Positions 1 to 8,231 are shown, numbered from the stretch's first letter. The stretch is DNA of 30,805 nucleotides from JAYRWN01 sp041917975 (GCA_041917975.1 JAYRWN010000348.1:1-30805), one strand, 5' to 3'. Numbers and translations: made by a program. The notes: generated by a model not told the origin, from the letters alone.

Positions 1-1
1 T

Positions 2-1639
2 ATTATTATTTCAAGCACTTTAAAGAGCACCTCCGGAATTTCTGCCACCGCAAAATCCCTTACTTTTAGCACTGAAAAAGATGTATTAGCCATCGCAGGA
101 GGATTGATAGATGGGAAAAACCTGTTAAGCGACGGCCGATTAATAGATATTAACCGAAAACCAGAGATAAAAATTAATTTTTCCAAAGCGGTTAATCCGG
201 GCACGATTTCTGAAAATTCCGTCACTTTGGCCAGCAAATCGAATCCTGTCAAAATCGCTTTGACCTTTGAAAATGACCACAAAACGGTCGTGGTTACACC
301 ATCCGCAAATTTAAATTATTTAGATCGGTATACCTTAACTCTCCAAAATACCATCAAAGGAGCAGATGGCTCGGCATTCAATGGTTTCAGCAAATCATTT
401 CACACGGCCTTTGACCTGACACCAAAATTTCCGATTATTCCCGATGAGGAATTATTGACTCTCGTCCAACGGCAAACGTTCCGCTACTTTTGGGATTTGG
501 GAGCAGGTAGCCGTGGATTGGCTCCCGAACGAAATTCCTCCCCAAACACCATCGCCGTTGGGGGGACCGGATTTGGTGTTATGGCCATCATAGTAGCTAT
601 GGAACGCGGATTTATTACCCGATCGCAAGGGGTTGAACGCTTGAATCAAATCCTGGATTTTTTAAACGTTGCCGACCGATTTCATGGTGCTTTCCCCCAT
701 TGGCTGAATGCGACTAACGGCAGAGTCATCCCTTTTAGCGCCAACGACAATGGGGCCGACCTTATCGAAACAGCTTATCTGATGCAAGGCTTACTTACTG
801 TACGCCAGTACATGAATTCCGCTGCGGCAACAGAACAAACCATCATCGATAAAATTAATGCCCTTTGGGATGCTGTGGAGTGGAATTGGTTTAGACGAGG
901 TAACCAGGATGTTTTATACTGGCACTGGAGTCCGGATAAAGAATGGATCATGAACTTTCCCATCGTGGGTTATAATGAAGGGCTTATCCCCTATTTTTTA
1001 GCTGCTTCTTCCCGTACACATGCCATTAATGCAGATCCTTACACCAAAGGGTTTATGAAAAACGGAAGTGTAAAAAATGGCAAGACATATTACAACCATA
1101 TTTTACCCTTAGGTGAAAATTTAGGCGGTCCTTTGTTTTTCGCTCATTATTCATTCCTCGGCCTTGATCCCCGGCTCTTAGAGGACCAATTCGCCAATTT
1201 CTGGGAGCAAAACCGCAACCATACCCTGATTAATTACGCGTATTGCATAGCCAATCCGAAACTATTTATTGGCTATAGTGCCGATTGCTGGGGCTTGACT
1301 GCTTCCGATAATGCCAGTGGTTACAGCGCTCATTCACCGACCAATGATCTGGGTGTTATTACGCCCACTGCCGCATTAAGTTCGTTCCCTTACACCCCAC
1401 TTGAATCGATGCAAGCACTAAAATTCTTTTATTATACTCTGGGAGATCGCATTTGGAAAGAATATGGTTTTGTCGATGCATTTGATTTAGAAGAAGGCTG
1501 GTATGCAAATTCATTCTTGGCCATTGACCAGGGGCCAATTATCGTTATGATCGAAAATCACCGCACTGGACTACTCTGGGATCTGTTTATGTCTTGTCCG
1601 GAAGTTCAAAAAGGTAAACAAGTATTAGGCTTTAAATAA
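2..1639 (+). CDS. Secreted GH144-like endo-beta-1,2-glucanase (glucoamylase-fold domain), 5' end outside window
   Basis: The reading frame is open from base 2 with no start codon that fits a signal peptide, so the gene begins upstream. Numbering from a TTG at 104, residues about 10-105 form an Ig-like (Big_5 type) beta-sandwich with the pattern FSKAV...TISENSV...VTPSANLNYLDRYTLTL. Residues about 115-510 match the Glycoamylase/GH144 (alpha/alpha)6-barrel family. Visible motifs are FRYFWD, the D219-x-x-E222 pair in GADLIETAYLMQGL, WHWSPDKEW and E292 in GYNEGLIPY; these acidic residues probably line the catalytic cleft. Characterised GH144 members (for example from Chitinophaga) cut linear beta-1,2-glucan, and related proteins are often labelled glucoamylase or beta-glucosidase. 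The missing 5' part probably holds the signal peptide and more Ig-like sequence. Family assignment is firm; the exact substrate is inferred. Confidence 0.85.
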   Translation: MIISSTLKSTSGISATAKSLTFSTEKDVLAIAGGLIDGKNLLSDGRLIDINRKPEIKINFSKAVNPGTISENSVTLASKSNPVKIALTFENDHKTVVVTPSANLNYLDRYTLTLQNTIKGADGSAFNGFSKSFHTAFDLTPKFPIIPDEELLTLVQRQTFRYFWDLGAGSRGLAPERNSSPNTIAVGGTGFGVMAIIVAMERGFITRSQGVERLNQILDFLNVADRFHGAFPHWLNATNGRVIPFSANDNGADLIETAYLMQGLLTVRQYMNSAAATEQTIIDKINALWDAVEWNWFRRGNQDVLYWHWSPDKEWIMNFPIVGYNEGLIPYFLAASSRTHAINADPYTKGFMKNGSVKNGKTYYNHILPLGENLGGPLFFAHYSFLGLDPRLLEDQFANFWEQNRNHTLINYAYCIANPKLFIGYSADCWGLTASDNASGYSAHSPTNDLGVITPTAALSSFPYTPLESMQALKFFYYTLGDRIWKEYGFVDAFDLEEGWYANSFLAIDQGPIIVMIENHRTGLLWDLFMSCPEVQKGKQVLGFK

Positions 1640-1696
1640 AATAAACTTATGTTTTCCAGCTAATTATAATCTAGAATCATCAGGAAGTATAACATT

Positions 1697-2452
1697 ATGG
1701 AATGGAATCCGCAATTATACGACCAGAAACATAGATTTGTCTCCAAATTCGGGGAAGAACTAATCGATTGGTTAGCACCTTTGCCAGGAGAAAATATATT
1801 AGATGTAGGCTGCGGAACAGGTGATCTGGCAGATATAATCAGCCAAAAGGAAGCCAGGGTAATCGGAATTGATCACTCAAAAGAGATGATCATTTCCGCA
1901 AAAAATAAGTACCCCCACATCCCGTTTTATCGGATGAGAGCAGAGGAAATCCAGTTCAATCATAAATTTGATGCCGTATTCAGCAACGCCACTTTACATT
2001 GGGTGCTGGAAAAAGAAAAAGCCATTGACAGTATTTACAACTGCTTACAACCTCATGGCCGTTTTGTCGGTGAATTTGGCGGAAAAGGTAATGTTGCTAA
2101 CATCGTTACTGCTCTGCGCGATGCACTGTCCCGCGAGAGATTCTTTGCTCGGGCTGAAAAAAATATCTGGTACTTTCCTTCCCTTAGTGAATACACCTCT
2201 TTATTGGAAGAGAAAGGATTTCGGGTAACTTTAGCCGCCCATTTTGATCGTAATACTTACCTCGACGAAGAAACAGGATTAAGAAATTGGGTGCTTATGT
2301 TTGGTAAAGCTTATTTACATGATTTAGAACAGAGCAGAATCGACCGCATAATCAATAGCATGGAATACCAATTAAAAAACACTAATTATGATCAACACGG
2401 TTGGTTTGCCGATTATGTCAGATTGCGTTTTATAGCAATAAAATGTCCTTGA
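1697..2452 (+). CDS. Class I SAM-dependent methyltransferase (trans-aconitate methyltransferase-like)
   Basis: A 251-residue cytosolic enzyme with a Rossmann methyltransferase fold. Motif I is ILDVGCGTGDL (glycine-rich SAM loop, residues about 34-45). The acidic end of strand beta2 appears in GIDHSKEMI, and the motif IV region is FDAVFSNATLHWV. The segment LQPHGRFVGEFGGKGNV follows the usual post-motif IV layout of the Tam/Methyltransf_11/25 group. Family members methylate small carboxylates or other metabolites, and the substrate cannot be read from the sequence. The gene lies 57 bases after the glucanase stop and 33 bases before the DinB gene, so co-transcription with the small downstream genes is plausible. 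The ATG at 1697 gives a natural N terminus for this family (MEWNPQLYD). Confidence 0.85.
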   Translation: MEWNPQLYDQKHRFVSKFGEELIDWLAPLPGENILDVGCGTGDLADIISQKEARVIGIDHSKEMIISAKNKYPHIPFYRMRAEEIQFNHKFDAVFSNATLHWVLEKEKAIDSIYNCLQPHGRFVGEFGGKGNVANIVTALRDALSRERFFARAEKNIWYFPSLSEYTSLLEEKGFRVTLAAHFDRNTYLDEETGLRNWVLMFGKAYLHDLEQSRIDRIINSMEYQLKNTNYDQHGWFADYVRLRFIAIKCP

Positions 2453-2485
2453 AAAACATCTTTTAATCTATTTAAACATTTCCAA

Positions 2486-2947
2486 ATGCAGGAATTATTT
2501 CGTGACCTCTTTAATTATCAGCACCATTACAATCTCGAGCTGTCAAAAATATTTTCATTTAATTTGGAACGGTGTCCAGAGAAAAGTGTCTCCATTTTTA
2601 ACCACTTGTTGAATGCACATCAAATTTGGAATAATCGTATTCAAAATTTATTTCCGGCTTTTAAGGTGTGGAAAATTCACCCTTGGTCTGAAATCCCGGA
2701 CATTATTGAACAGAACCATTTACAATCGATGCAGATCATCTCCGCATATGATTTAGAGGTATCGATAACATATAAAACTACAACCAGAGAATTATTTTCC
2801 AATTCTATCAGAGATATCTTATTCCATATTATTAATCACACCACCTATCACCGTGGCCAAATTGTTATGCTTTTTCGTGACCGAGGTATTGCCCCCTTGG
2901 AAAACGATTATATTTTTTATAAAAGGGAATTCAATAATTCCCTATAA
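2486..2947 (+). CDS. DinB/YfiT-like four-helix metal-binding protein
   Basis: A 153-residue protein with the DinB-superfamily signature. Three histidines sit where the divalent-metal triad is expected: H45 in HLLNAHQIWNNR, and H118 and H122 in INHTTYHRGQI. The spacing of the last two, H-x3-H followed by RGQ, is characteristic. Family members are cytosolic four-helix bundles; some act as mycothiol- or bacillithiol-dependent transferases, but most in Bacteroidota have no assigned reaction, so none is claimed here. The gene sits 33 bases after the methyltransferase and 25 bases before a DUF1801 gene. A trio of small cytosolic proteins like this suggests one transcript but gives no common pathway. 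Confidence 0.85.
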   Translation: MQELFRDLFNYQHHYNLELSKIFSFNLERCPEKSVSIFNHLLNAHQIWNNRIQNLFPAFKVWKIHPWSEIPDIIEQNHLQSMQIISAYDLEVSITYKTTTRELFSNSIRDILFHIINHTTYHRGQIVMLFRDRGIAPLENDYIFYKREFNNSL

Positions 2948-2972
2948 CTAACTTTATAAAAGAAAGTATCCC

Positions 2973-3371
2973 ATGAATAATCTTAGTCCTGACATTATCG
3001 CCTATAACCAAAAATTTGCCGAAGCTGAACGCGAAATATGCTCGTATTTGGCCAAACTTATCTCCACGCATTTGCCGCAAGCGGAAAACAAATTATGGCA
3101 TGCTCATCCAGTATGGTTTATCAATGGCAATCATTTAGTTGGTTATAGTGTTTTAAAAAATTGCGTTCGGCTATTATTTTGGAGTGGCCAGTCTTTTGAA
3201 GAACCTGGGCTACTGCCGGAAGGGAAATTTAAGGCTGCCGAAGCGCGGTACCAAAATGTTAATCAAATAAACAGTTCGGACATCCAGCGTTGGTTAGACA
3301 AAGCTGCCATCATCCAATGGGACTATAAAAACATCGTAAAACGTAAAGGCCGGTTAGAGCGGCTTTTTTAA
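2973..3371 (+). CDS. DUF1801 (YdhG-like) domain protein
   Basis: A 132-residue cytosolic protein of the DUF1801/YdhG-like family. Recognisable elements are the helical N terminus (YLAKLISTHLPQAENKLW), the central strand region with HPVWFINGNHLVGYSV and CVRLLFWSG, the PEGKFKAAEARY segment, and a C-terminal helix with a basic end (KRKGRLERLF). Members adopt a small alpha/beta fold; their biochemical role is unknown and some resemble iron-related frataxin-like folds. It is the last gene of the short plus-strand group that starts with the methyltransferase. A GC hairpin followed by six T overlaps its last codons and may end the transcript. Confidence 0.8.
   Translation: MNNLSPDIIAYNQKFAEAEREICSYLAKLISTHLPQAENKLWHAHPVWFINGNHLVGYSVLKNCVRLLFWSGQSFEEPGLLPEGKFKAAEARYQNVNQINSSDIQRWLDKAAIIQWDYKNIVKRKGRLERLF
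3345..3369 (+). terminator. Candidate intrinsic terminator overlapping the DUF1801 stop
   Basis: A GCCG/CGGC stem (3349-3352 with 3360-3363) has a 7-base loop, is extended by three A-T pairs past a bulged G, and runs into six T (3364-3369). It lies inside the last codons of the DUF1801 gene. The stem is short, so this is only a moderate call. Confidence 0.4.
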
Positions 3372-3414
3372 TATTTTGATCCCTGAGCCGTAGGAGAGAA
3401 TCACTAGGACAAGA

Positions 3415-3588
3415 TGGTTAGTCAACTTGTTTGACTGGGCGAAAACTTTGGACCGTCCCAACCATTTGAAATAAAATTGAAATTGAGCAACCAAAATATT
3501 CAGCCTTAAATGGTCCATATTTTATTGATAGGTACCAATGGCCGCAAAATATTACTCATGGCCTCGCTTGTTTGAGGCCAACTAACCA
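3415..3588. repeat. Structured non-coding stretch with nested inverted repeats
   Basis: The gap between the DUF1801 and GH92 genes has no plausible coding frame but contains several inverted repeats. An outer 8-base pair, TGGTTAGT (3415-3422) and ACTAACCA (3581-3588), bounds the block. Inside are hairpins AGTCAA/TTGACT (3420-3436) and GGCCTC/GAGGCC (3560-3579), whose loops share CTTGT(TT). Two mutually exclusive pairings also exist: ACCATTT (3461-3467) with AAATGGT (3508-3514), or GGACC (3450-3454) with GGTCC (3512-3516). It could be a 5' leader RNA of the downstream gene or a decayed short repeat element. The individual stems are short enough to arise by chance. Confidence 0.35.
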
Positions 3589-3687
3589 GTCTACAACGAT
3601 CCTTTCTAATATTAATTCATGCAAAGTCAAAAAATAATTAAAAAAGAGTTAATCCCATGTATTTTTACGGAACGCAAATACACCATT

Positions 3688-5991
3688 ATGGTTTTTAATA
3701 AAATGTATGCTACTGCTCATGTTTTTGCACTTGCCGGATTTATGTTCATTTCCGCAGTGCAGAGTCAGTCTCCAGTAAACTTTGTTGAATTAGTAAATCC
3801 CCTGGTGGGAACTGATTCTAAATTTGAGTTATCCAATGGCAACACCTATCCAGCCATTGCGCTCCCCTGGGGCATGAATTTCTGGACCCCACAAACCGGA
3901 GAAATGGGCAACGGCTGGTGTTATCAATATACAGCAAATAAACTGAGGGGGTTTAAACAAACTCATCAGCCTTCTCCGTGGATAAATGATTATGGAGCGT
4001 TTTCCATTTTTGCAACCACGAATAAATTAGTTTTTAATGAAAAGGAACGCGCCAGTTGGTTTTCCCATAAAGCGGAAGTAGTACAACCAAATTACTACCG
4101 GGCCTATTTAGCAGATTACAATACGACTGTAGAAATTACGCCTACCGAAAGGGCTGCGTGTTTTCGGCTTACCTATCCTCGCACGGATAGTGCTTTTCTA
4201 ATTGTTGATGCTTATTTCAAAAATTCTGCGGTCCAAATTTTCCCTGAAGAACGGAAAATAATCGGATATGCCTCTAACCATCAAGGCGGTGTACCGGATA
4301 ACTTTAAGAATTATTTTGTCATCCAATTGGACCGGGATTTTGATGCTTATTATGGCGTAGATACCGGACTCATTATCCCTGATCAAAAATTAAGCAGAAG
4401 CGCACATGCTGGTGCTATCATCCGTTTTAAAACCACAGCCAACGAACAAATTCAGCTCAAAATAGCTTCATCTTTCATCAGTCCGCAACAAGCTGAATTG
4501 AACCTTCAGCGGGAAATCGGCACCAAAACGTTTGATGAAATTAAAAAAGCCGGTGAGCAAGCATGGAATAAGCTTTTAGGACGCATAGAGGTAGAGGGAG
4601 GGACCGATGCACAACGCACCACCTTCTATACCGCCCTTTATCGAACCATGCTTTTCCCCCGAAAGTTTTTTGAATTTGATCAAAATAATAACTTAATACA
4701 CTATAGTCCTTATGATGGAAAAATTCATCCCGGCTATATGTTTACCGATAATGGATTCTGGGATACTTTCAGAGCTGCATTTCCACTTTATACGTTACTG
4801 TTCCCCAGTTTAAACAGTCAGATCATGCAAGGTTTAGCCAATACCTACCGGGAGAGTGGTTGGCTGCCTGAATGGGCTAGTCCGGGTCATCGCGACTGTA
4901 TGATCGGCTCAAACTCAGCAATAATAATTGCGGATTCGTATTTTAAGAATATCCCTAATCCGGATATTGCCACCTTGTATGAAGGCATGCAAAAAAATAG
5001 CCGTTTTGCCGGACCACTGAGTTCTGTAGGTCGCTTCGGTGCAGACTACTATAATCAGTATGGCTATATTCCTTATGATGTTGGAATCCCGGAAAATACA
5101 GCTCGTACTTTAGAATATGCTTTTGCTGATTTTACCCTATGGAAATTAGCAAAATTATTAGATCGGCCTCAAGTTGAAATTGACACTTATGCAAAAAGAG
5201 CCCGCAATTATCGCCATGTTTTTGATCCTTCGGTAAACTTTGTGCGTGGACGCAATAAAGATGGCACATTTCAAACTCCTTTCCGGCCAGATAAATGGGG
5301 CGATGCTTTCACGGAAGGATGTTCTTGGCACTGGACGTGGTGTGTGTTTCATGATGTTGAAGATTTAATCCATTTGATGGGTGGTCCTCAACATTTTATC
5401 GCCAAGTTAGACTCTGTATTTACGGCAGCACCTACGTTTGACGATTCCTATTATGGATTTCCAATCCATGAAATAACGGAAATGGTAGTGATGAATATGG
5501 GCCAATATGCCCATGGGAATCAGCCCATCCAGCATATGCCGTATTTATATGTCTATGCAGGAGCACCCTGGAAAACTCAATTCCATGTGCGTAACATTAT
5601 GGACAAGTTATATACACCGCTTCCGGACGGGTTGTGTGGTGATGAAGATAATGGGCAAACCTCGGCCTGGTATGTGTTCTCTGCGATGGGTATGTATTCG
5701 GTAACTCCAGGCACCAATCAGTATGTTTTGGGTTCGCCCCTATTTAAAAAAATAACCTTGTATTTGGAAAATGGCAATTCGTTTATCATTTCCGCTCCCA
5801 ATAATGCTCCAGCTAATTATTATGTCCAAGATATTAATCTGGATAACCAGCCCTATTCAAAGAATTATTTAAAACACGATGACCTGATTAAAGGGGGGAT
5901 ATTATCCTTGACCATGTCCTCTCTACCCAATACAAATCGCGGCACGGACAAAAAGGATTATCCATATTCCATGTCACAGGAATTAAAATGA
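3688..5991 (+). CDS. Secreted GH92 alpha-mannosidase
   Basis: A calcium-dependent exo-alpha-mannosidase of family GH92, which trims terminal alpha-mannose from glycans such as N-glycans or yeast mannan, probably in the periplasm or at the surface. I start it at ATG 3688, which gives a clean signal peptide (MVFNKMYATAHVFALAGFMF, ending near SAVQSQ); an in-frame ATG at 3619 would add 23 residues with no role in export. Family hallmarks, in order: NPLVGTDS and GNTYPAIALPWGMN in the N-terminal beta-domain, GFKQTHQPSPWINDYG, YRTMLFPR, DNGFWDTFRAAFPLY, TEGCSWHWTW and GDEDNGQTSAWYVFSAMG. The Glu of TEGCSW (E566 counted from 3619) is the expected general acid, and the Asp residues of GDEDNGQ (D675, D677) the expected base/calcium-side pair. 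Length (767 residues) is normal. The reaction is firm; the linkage specificity is not. Confidence 0.92.
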   Translation: MVFNKMYATAHVFALAGFMFISAVQSQSPVNFVELVNPLVGTDSKFELSNGNTYPAIALPWGMNFWTPQTGEMGNGWCYQYTANKLRGFKQTHQPSPWINDYGAFSIFATTNKLVFNEKERASWFSHKAEVVQPNYYRAYLADYNTTVEITPTERAACFRLTYPRTDSAFLIVDAYFKNSAVQIFPEERKIIGYASNHQGGVPDNFKNYFVIQLDRDFDAYYGVDTGLIIPDQKLSRSAHAGAIIRFKTTANEQIQLKIASSFISPQQAELNLQREIGTKTFDEIKKAGEQAWNKLLGRIEVEGGTDAQRTTFYTALYRTMLFPRKFFEFDQNNNLIHYSPYDGKIHPGYMFTDNGFWDTFRAAFPLYTLLFPSLNSQIMQGLANTYRESGWLPEWASPGHRDCMIGSNSAIIIADSYFKNIPNPDIATLYEGMQKNSRFAGPLSSVGRFGADYYNQYGYIPYDVGIPENTARTLEYAFADFTLWKLAKLLDRPQVEIDTYAKRARNYRHVFDPSVNFVRGRNKDGTFQTPFRPDKWGDAFTEGCSWHWTWCVFHDVEDLIHLMGGPQHFIAKLDSVFTAAPTFDDSYYGFPIHEITEMVVMNMGQYAHGNQPIQHMPYLYVYAGAPWKTQFHVRNIMDKLYTPLPDGLCGDEDNGQTSAWYVFSAMGMYSVTPGTNQYVLGSPLFKKITLYLENGNSFIISAPNNAPANYYVQDINLDNQPYSKNYLKHDDLIKGGILSLTMSSLPNTNRGTDKKDYPYSMSQELK

Positions 5992-6005
5992 TCTTATGTT
6001 AAAAA

Positions 6006-6388
6006 CTACAATTTAGCTACTTGTTTTCGTAGCAAGGATGACACGGTTAATTCAAAATAAACCACGATCAGTACAATGGATAATTCCAAAATTAAATAAA
6101 TAAAACCGGAAATATGTACCTGATTAAAGTGGGTGATAATTATTACTGAAGTTACAATAAATTAGCCAATGCAATTAATAATAAATATTGCCACCAAGTT
6201 TTACTTAATAATTAATAACAAAACCACGAATAAGCAGCCAAACAACAGCCCATAATAATAAGTGGTTTGATAAAATGTTGAGGCCACCCTTATAGGTCAG
6301 GCAAAAAATAAATAATACCACCTAACAAAGCAACCGAAAGAGTTGCTCCACTAACGTCAATTAAAAAAAAGTGTTCACGGTTTTTTAA
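6006..6388 (-). pseudogene. Decayed small four-helix membrane protein
   Basis: The 450-base gap between the GH92 and fdhD genes holds a broken reading frame on the minus strand. Going 5' to 3' on that strand, hydrophobic segments appear in changing frames: FFLIDVSGATLSVALLGG near 6375-6310, then GGLNILSNHLLLWAVVWLLI near 6290-6220 in another frame, then TWWQYLLLIALANLL near 6200-6160, and finally a continuous C-terminal part (HISGFIYLILELSIVLIVVY, then ELTVSSLLRKQVAKL and a stop at 6008-6006). At least three frameshifts and several in-frame stops separate them. The order, helix spacing and basic tail resemble small conserved four-helix membrane proteins of Bacteroidota with no known function. 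No intact start is visible. AT-rich DNA can mimic hydrophobic peptides, so the call rests on the long consistent C-terminal part. Confidence 0.65.
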
Positions 6389-6445
6389 TTAATGTGAATA
6401 ATAATTTACTAATCCTGGTCGACCAAATTAAAACAAAAGGTTTTA

Positions 6446-7315
6446 TTATACAAGTTCAATTCTTTCCGGCGAGGTATAGATATTAAAACGATCACCTTTT
6501 AAGAAACCGATCAGGGTTAGGTCATGTTGCTCGGCCCACTCGACAGTCAGTGAAGATGGGGCTCCAACTGCCACAAAAACACCCAATCCGGTCATACACA
6601 CCTTTTGAATCAACTCAAATCCGGCGCGCCCGCTGACCAGACAAAGCGATTGGTCCCACGGCAAGGCCAGGCCAAGACGTAATCCAGCGCCGATTAATTT
6701 GTCCACGGCGTTATGCCGGCCGATATCTTCCCGAACTAACAAAAGGTGGCCTTTATCATCAAACAGCGCTGCGGCATGTACGCCTCCGCTGTTTTTAAAG
6801 TCTAGTTGCTCCTGCTCCAAAGCCGGAACTATGCGACTTAATATGTCCTGGCGTACCAGCGGATGTTGTGGTTTAGGTCTGAACCGGGTTGATGACACTA
6901 AAAAATCCAGCGATGCTTTGCCGCAAACTCCGCATCCGCTGTTGCTCACCGCATTCCTGCGAAAAACCAATGGATCAAAAGAAACCTCTGAGGCTAAGTG
7001 CACAAGAGTAACACAGGATTGCGAATAAGTGAATCCCAATACTTCATTAGCAGCACCGATAATCCCTTCAGTAAACAAATATCCAATGATCAGATCTTCA
7101 TCGTCACCAGGAGTACGCATGGTGATAACCAGTGAATAAGGATCAGTCCAATGCGGATGAATTAACTGAATTTCCAATGGTTCTTCTTTGGCTAAGGAAT
7201 CAACTTCCTTTAGCCATGTTCGCCCATTAACCTTGATGATTTCTTTTTTATCTTCAGAAACTGTTAAGCGCATTTGAACCATTTGTATTTGATTAAAGTA
7301 AGCATATCTCTGCAA
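6446..7315 (-). CDS. fdhD: Formate dehydrogenase accessory sulfurtransferase FdhD
   Basis: FdhD takes sulfur from the cysteine desulfurase IscS and passes it to the bis-MGD molybdenum cofactor, which is required for active formate dehydrogenase. The 289-residue sequence shows all key family features: DLIIGYLFTEGII (residues about 74-86), the sulfur-relay pair C128-G-V-C131 in SGCGVCGKAS, HAAALFDDKGHLLLVREDIGRHNAVDKLIG, and VSGRAGFELIQKVCMTGLGV near the cofactor-binding C terminus. The chosen ATG at 7315 could be replaced by internal ATGs at codon 12 or 15; both would still keep the whole domain. It follows a DsbA-family gene by 31 bases and is probably co-transcribed with it. No formate dehydrogenase lies in the window. 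A molybdenum hydroxylase subunit does, but that enzyme class normally relies on XdhC rather than FdhD. Confidence 0.95.
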   Translation of the reverse strand: MQRYAYFNQIQMVQMRLTVSEDKKEIIKVNGRTWLKEVDSLAKEEPLEIQLIHPHWTDPYSLVITMRTPGDDEDLIIGYLFTEGIIGAANEVLGFTYSQSCVTLVHLASEVSFDPLVFRRNAVSNSGCGVCGKASLDFLVSSTRFRPKPQHPLVRQDILSRIVPALEQEQLDFKNSGGVHAAALFDDKGHLLLVREDIGRHNAVDKLIGAGLRLGLALPWDQSLCLVSGRAGFELIQKVCMTGLGVFVAVGAPSSLTVEWAEQHDLTLIGFLKGDRFNIYTSPERIELV

Positions 7316-7346
7316 CTAATACTTCTGACCCATCAACCACTTAAAC

Positions 7347-8003
7347 TTAATTATTTTGTCCGATTTCTGCTTGCACCGAATTAAGTACTTGGGTTACCGA
7401 AGCATAGTCGCTAAACCCACGAGAAAGTAAATACAAATACCTCTCATCGGTTTGCAATAAAAGGGTCGGAAACCCGGTGACTCTTAATTGCTTCACCAAA
7501 GCAAATTCGTACTTAGCTTTTTCTTTGGTGGCAAAACTATCAAAGTGTTCGGCGAACAGCCGGTAATCCAGGCCCAATTCTTCGGTCAATGCACGGTAAC
7601 TTTCCGCAATATCCAAATCTATTGCCTGCTGGAAGACCATTTTCTGGATCATTTTTACCCCTGCAATTTGCTGCTCAGGCTTCAATTCTTTTATTACAAC
7701 CATGGCCGTGGCTGGTGCCAGGGATGTGGGTTGCCAGTCACTTTCAGAGGGTTTAAAAATTTTGTTTAGAAATGCTTCCCCAAATTTAACGCCGGTCCGG
7801 GCCTCCACATGCTGGTATTCTTCCTGAATATAGGAAGCCATATCTTTCAGATGGTTTTTATATTCTACCGGCACCATTCCGCCGGATAATACTTCAAAGT
7901 CATACCACCCCTGGTAATCAGCATAAAGTTGTGTCACCACCTCACTGAATCCATAGCACCAACCGCATAAAGCATCGTAACAATAGACGAATTTTGGTCG
8001 CAT
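7347..8003 (-). CDS. DsbA-family (FrnE/thioredoxin-like) oxidoreductase
   Basis: A 218-residue protein with a thioredoxin fold carrying a helical insertion, as in the DsbA/FrnE/HCCA-isomerase group. The active-site motif is C13-G-W-C16 in YDALCGWCYGFSE at the end of strand beta1. The cis-proline loop is probably TGFPTLLL near residue 178. There is no signal peptide, so it should act in the cytosol, unlike classical DsbA. The C-terminal half carries the helical segment rich in charged residues and then VTGFPTLLLQTDERYLYLL, the usual end of the fold. It is the first gene of a two-gene minus-strand unit with fdhD, starting after the tRNA-Lys terminator. A role in thiol redox or in protecting thiol-dependent proteins is inferred; the substrate is unknown. 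Confidence 0.8.
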   Translation of the reverse strand: MRPKFVYCYDALCGWCYGFSEVVTQLYADYQGWYDFEVLSGGMVPVEYKNHLKDMASYIQEEYQHVEARTGVKFGEAFLNKIFKPSESDWQPTSLAPATAMVVIKELKPEQQIAGVKMIQKMVFQQAIDLDIAESYRALTEELGLDYRLFAEHFDSFATKEKAKYEFALVKQLRVTGFPTLLLQTDERYLYLLSRGFSDYASVTQVLNSVQAEIGQNN

Positions 8004-8090
8004 TAATGATAAACTGTATCATCAGGAAGAATGTTGTAAAATTCTTAATTACTCTGGAAAAAAAGACGTTCGGTAGTATGACCTCCTGAA

Positions 8091-8125
8091 AATAAAAGTA
8101 GTCATTGGGTACCAATGACTACTTT
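8091..8125 (-). terminator. Intrinsic terminator of tRNA-Lys
   Basis: A perfect 14-base-pair stem (8095-8108 with 8112-8125) closes a 3-base loop. On the minus strand it is followed by an interrupted T tract (TTTTATTTT including the stem's last bases). It begins 7 bases after the tRNA 3' end and separates the tRNA from the dsbA-like/fdhD unit. Confidence 0.8.
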
Positions 8126-8131
8126 CGAATG

Positions 8132-8204
8132 TGATCGTGTTGGGATTCGAACCCAAGACCCACGGCTTAAAAGGCCGTTGCTCTACCGGCTGAGCTACAC
8201 GATC
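8132..8204 (-). tRNA. tRNA-Lys (anticodon UUU)
   Basis: The minus strand folds into a complete cloverleaf of 73 bases. The acceptor stem is GATCGTG/CACGATC, the D stem GCTC/GAGC, the anticodon stem ACGGC/GCCGT with loop CTTTTAA (anticodon TTT), the variable loop GGGTC, and the T stem TTGGG/CCCAA with loop TTCGAAT. The discriminator base is A. The 3' CCA is not encoded (the next bases are CAT), so it is added by the CCA-adding enzyme. It stands alone, between its own promoter-like box and a strong terminator. Confidence 0.97.
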
Positions 8205-8231
8205 TGCCCACCTTTTTCAAAAAAGCGACTG

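Noticed and set aside
3372..3687. Possible small gene before the GH92 start, including an N-terminal extension from ATG 3619
   Set aside because: No conserved frame on either strand; the 23 extra residues precede a good signal peptide and would spoil it.
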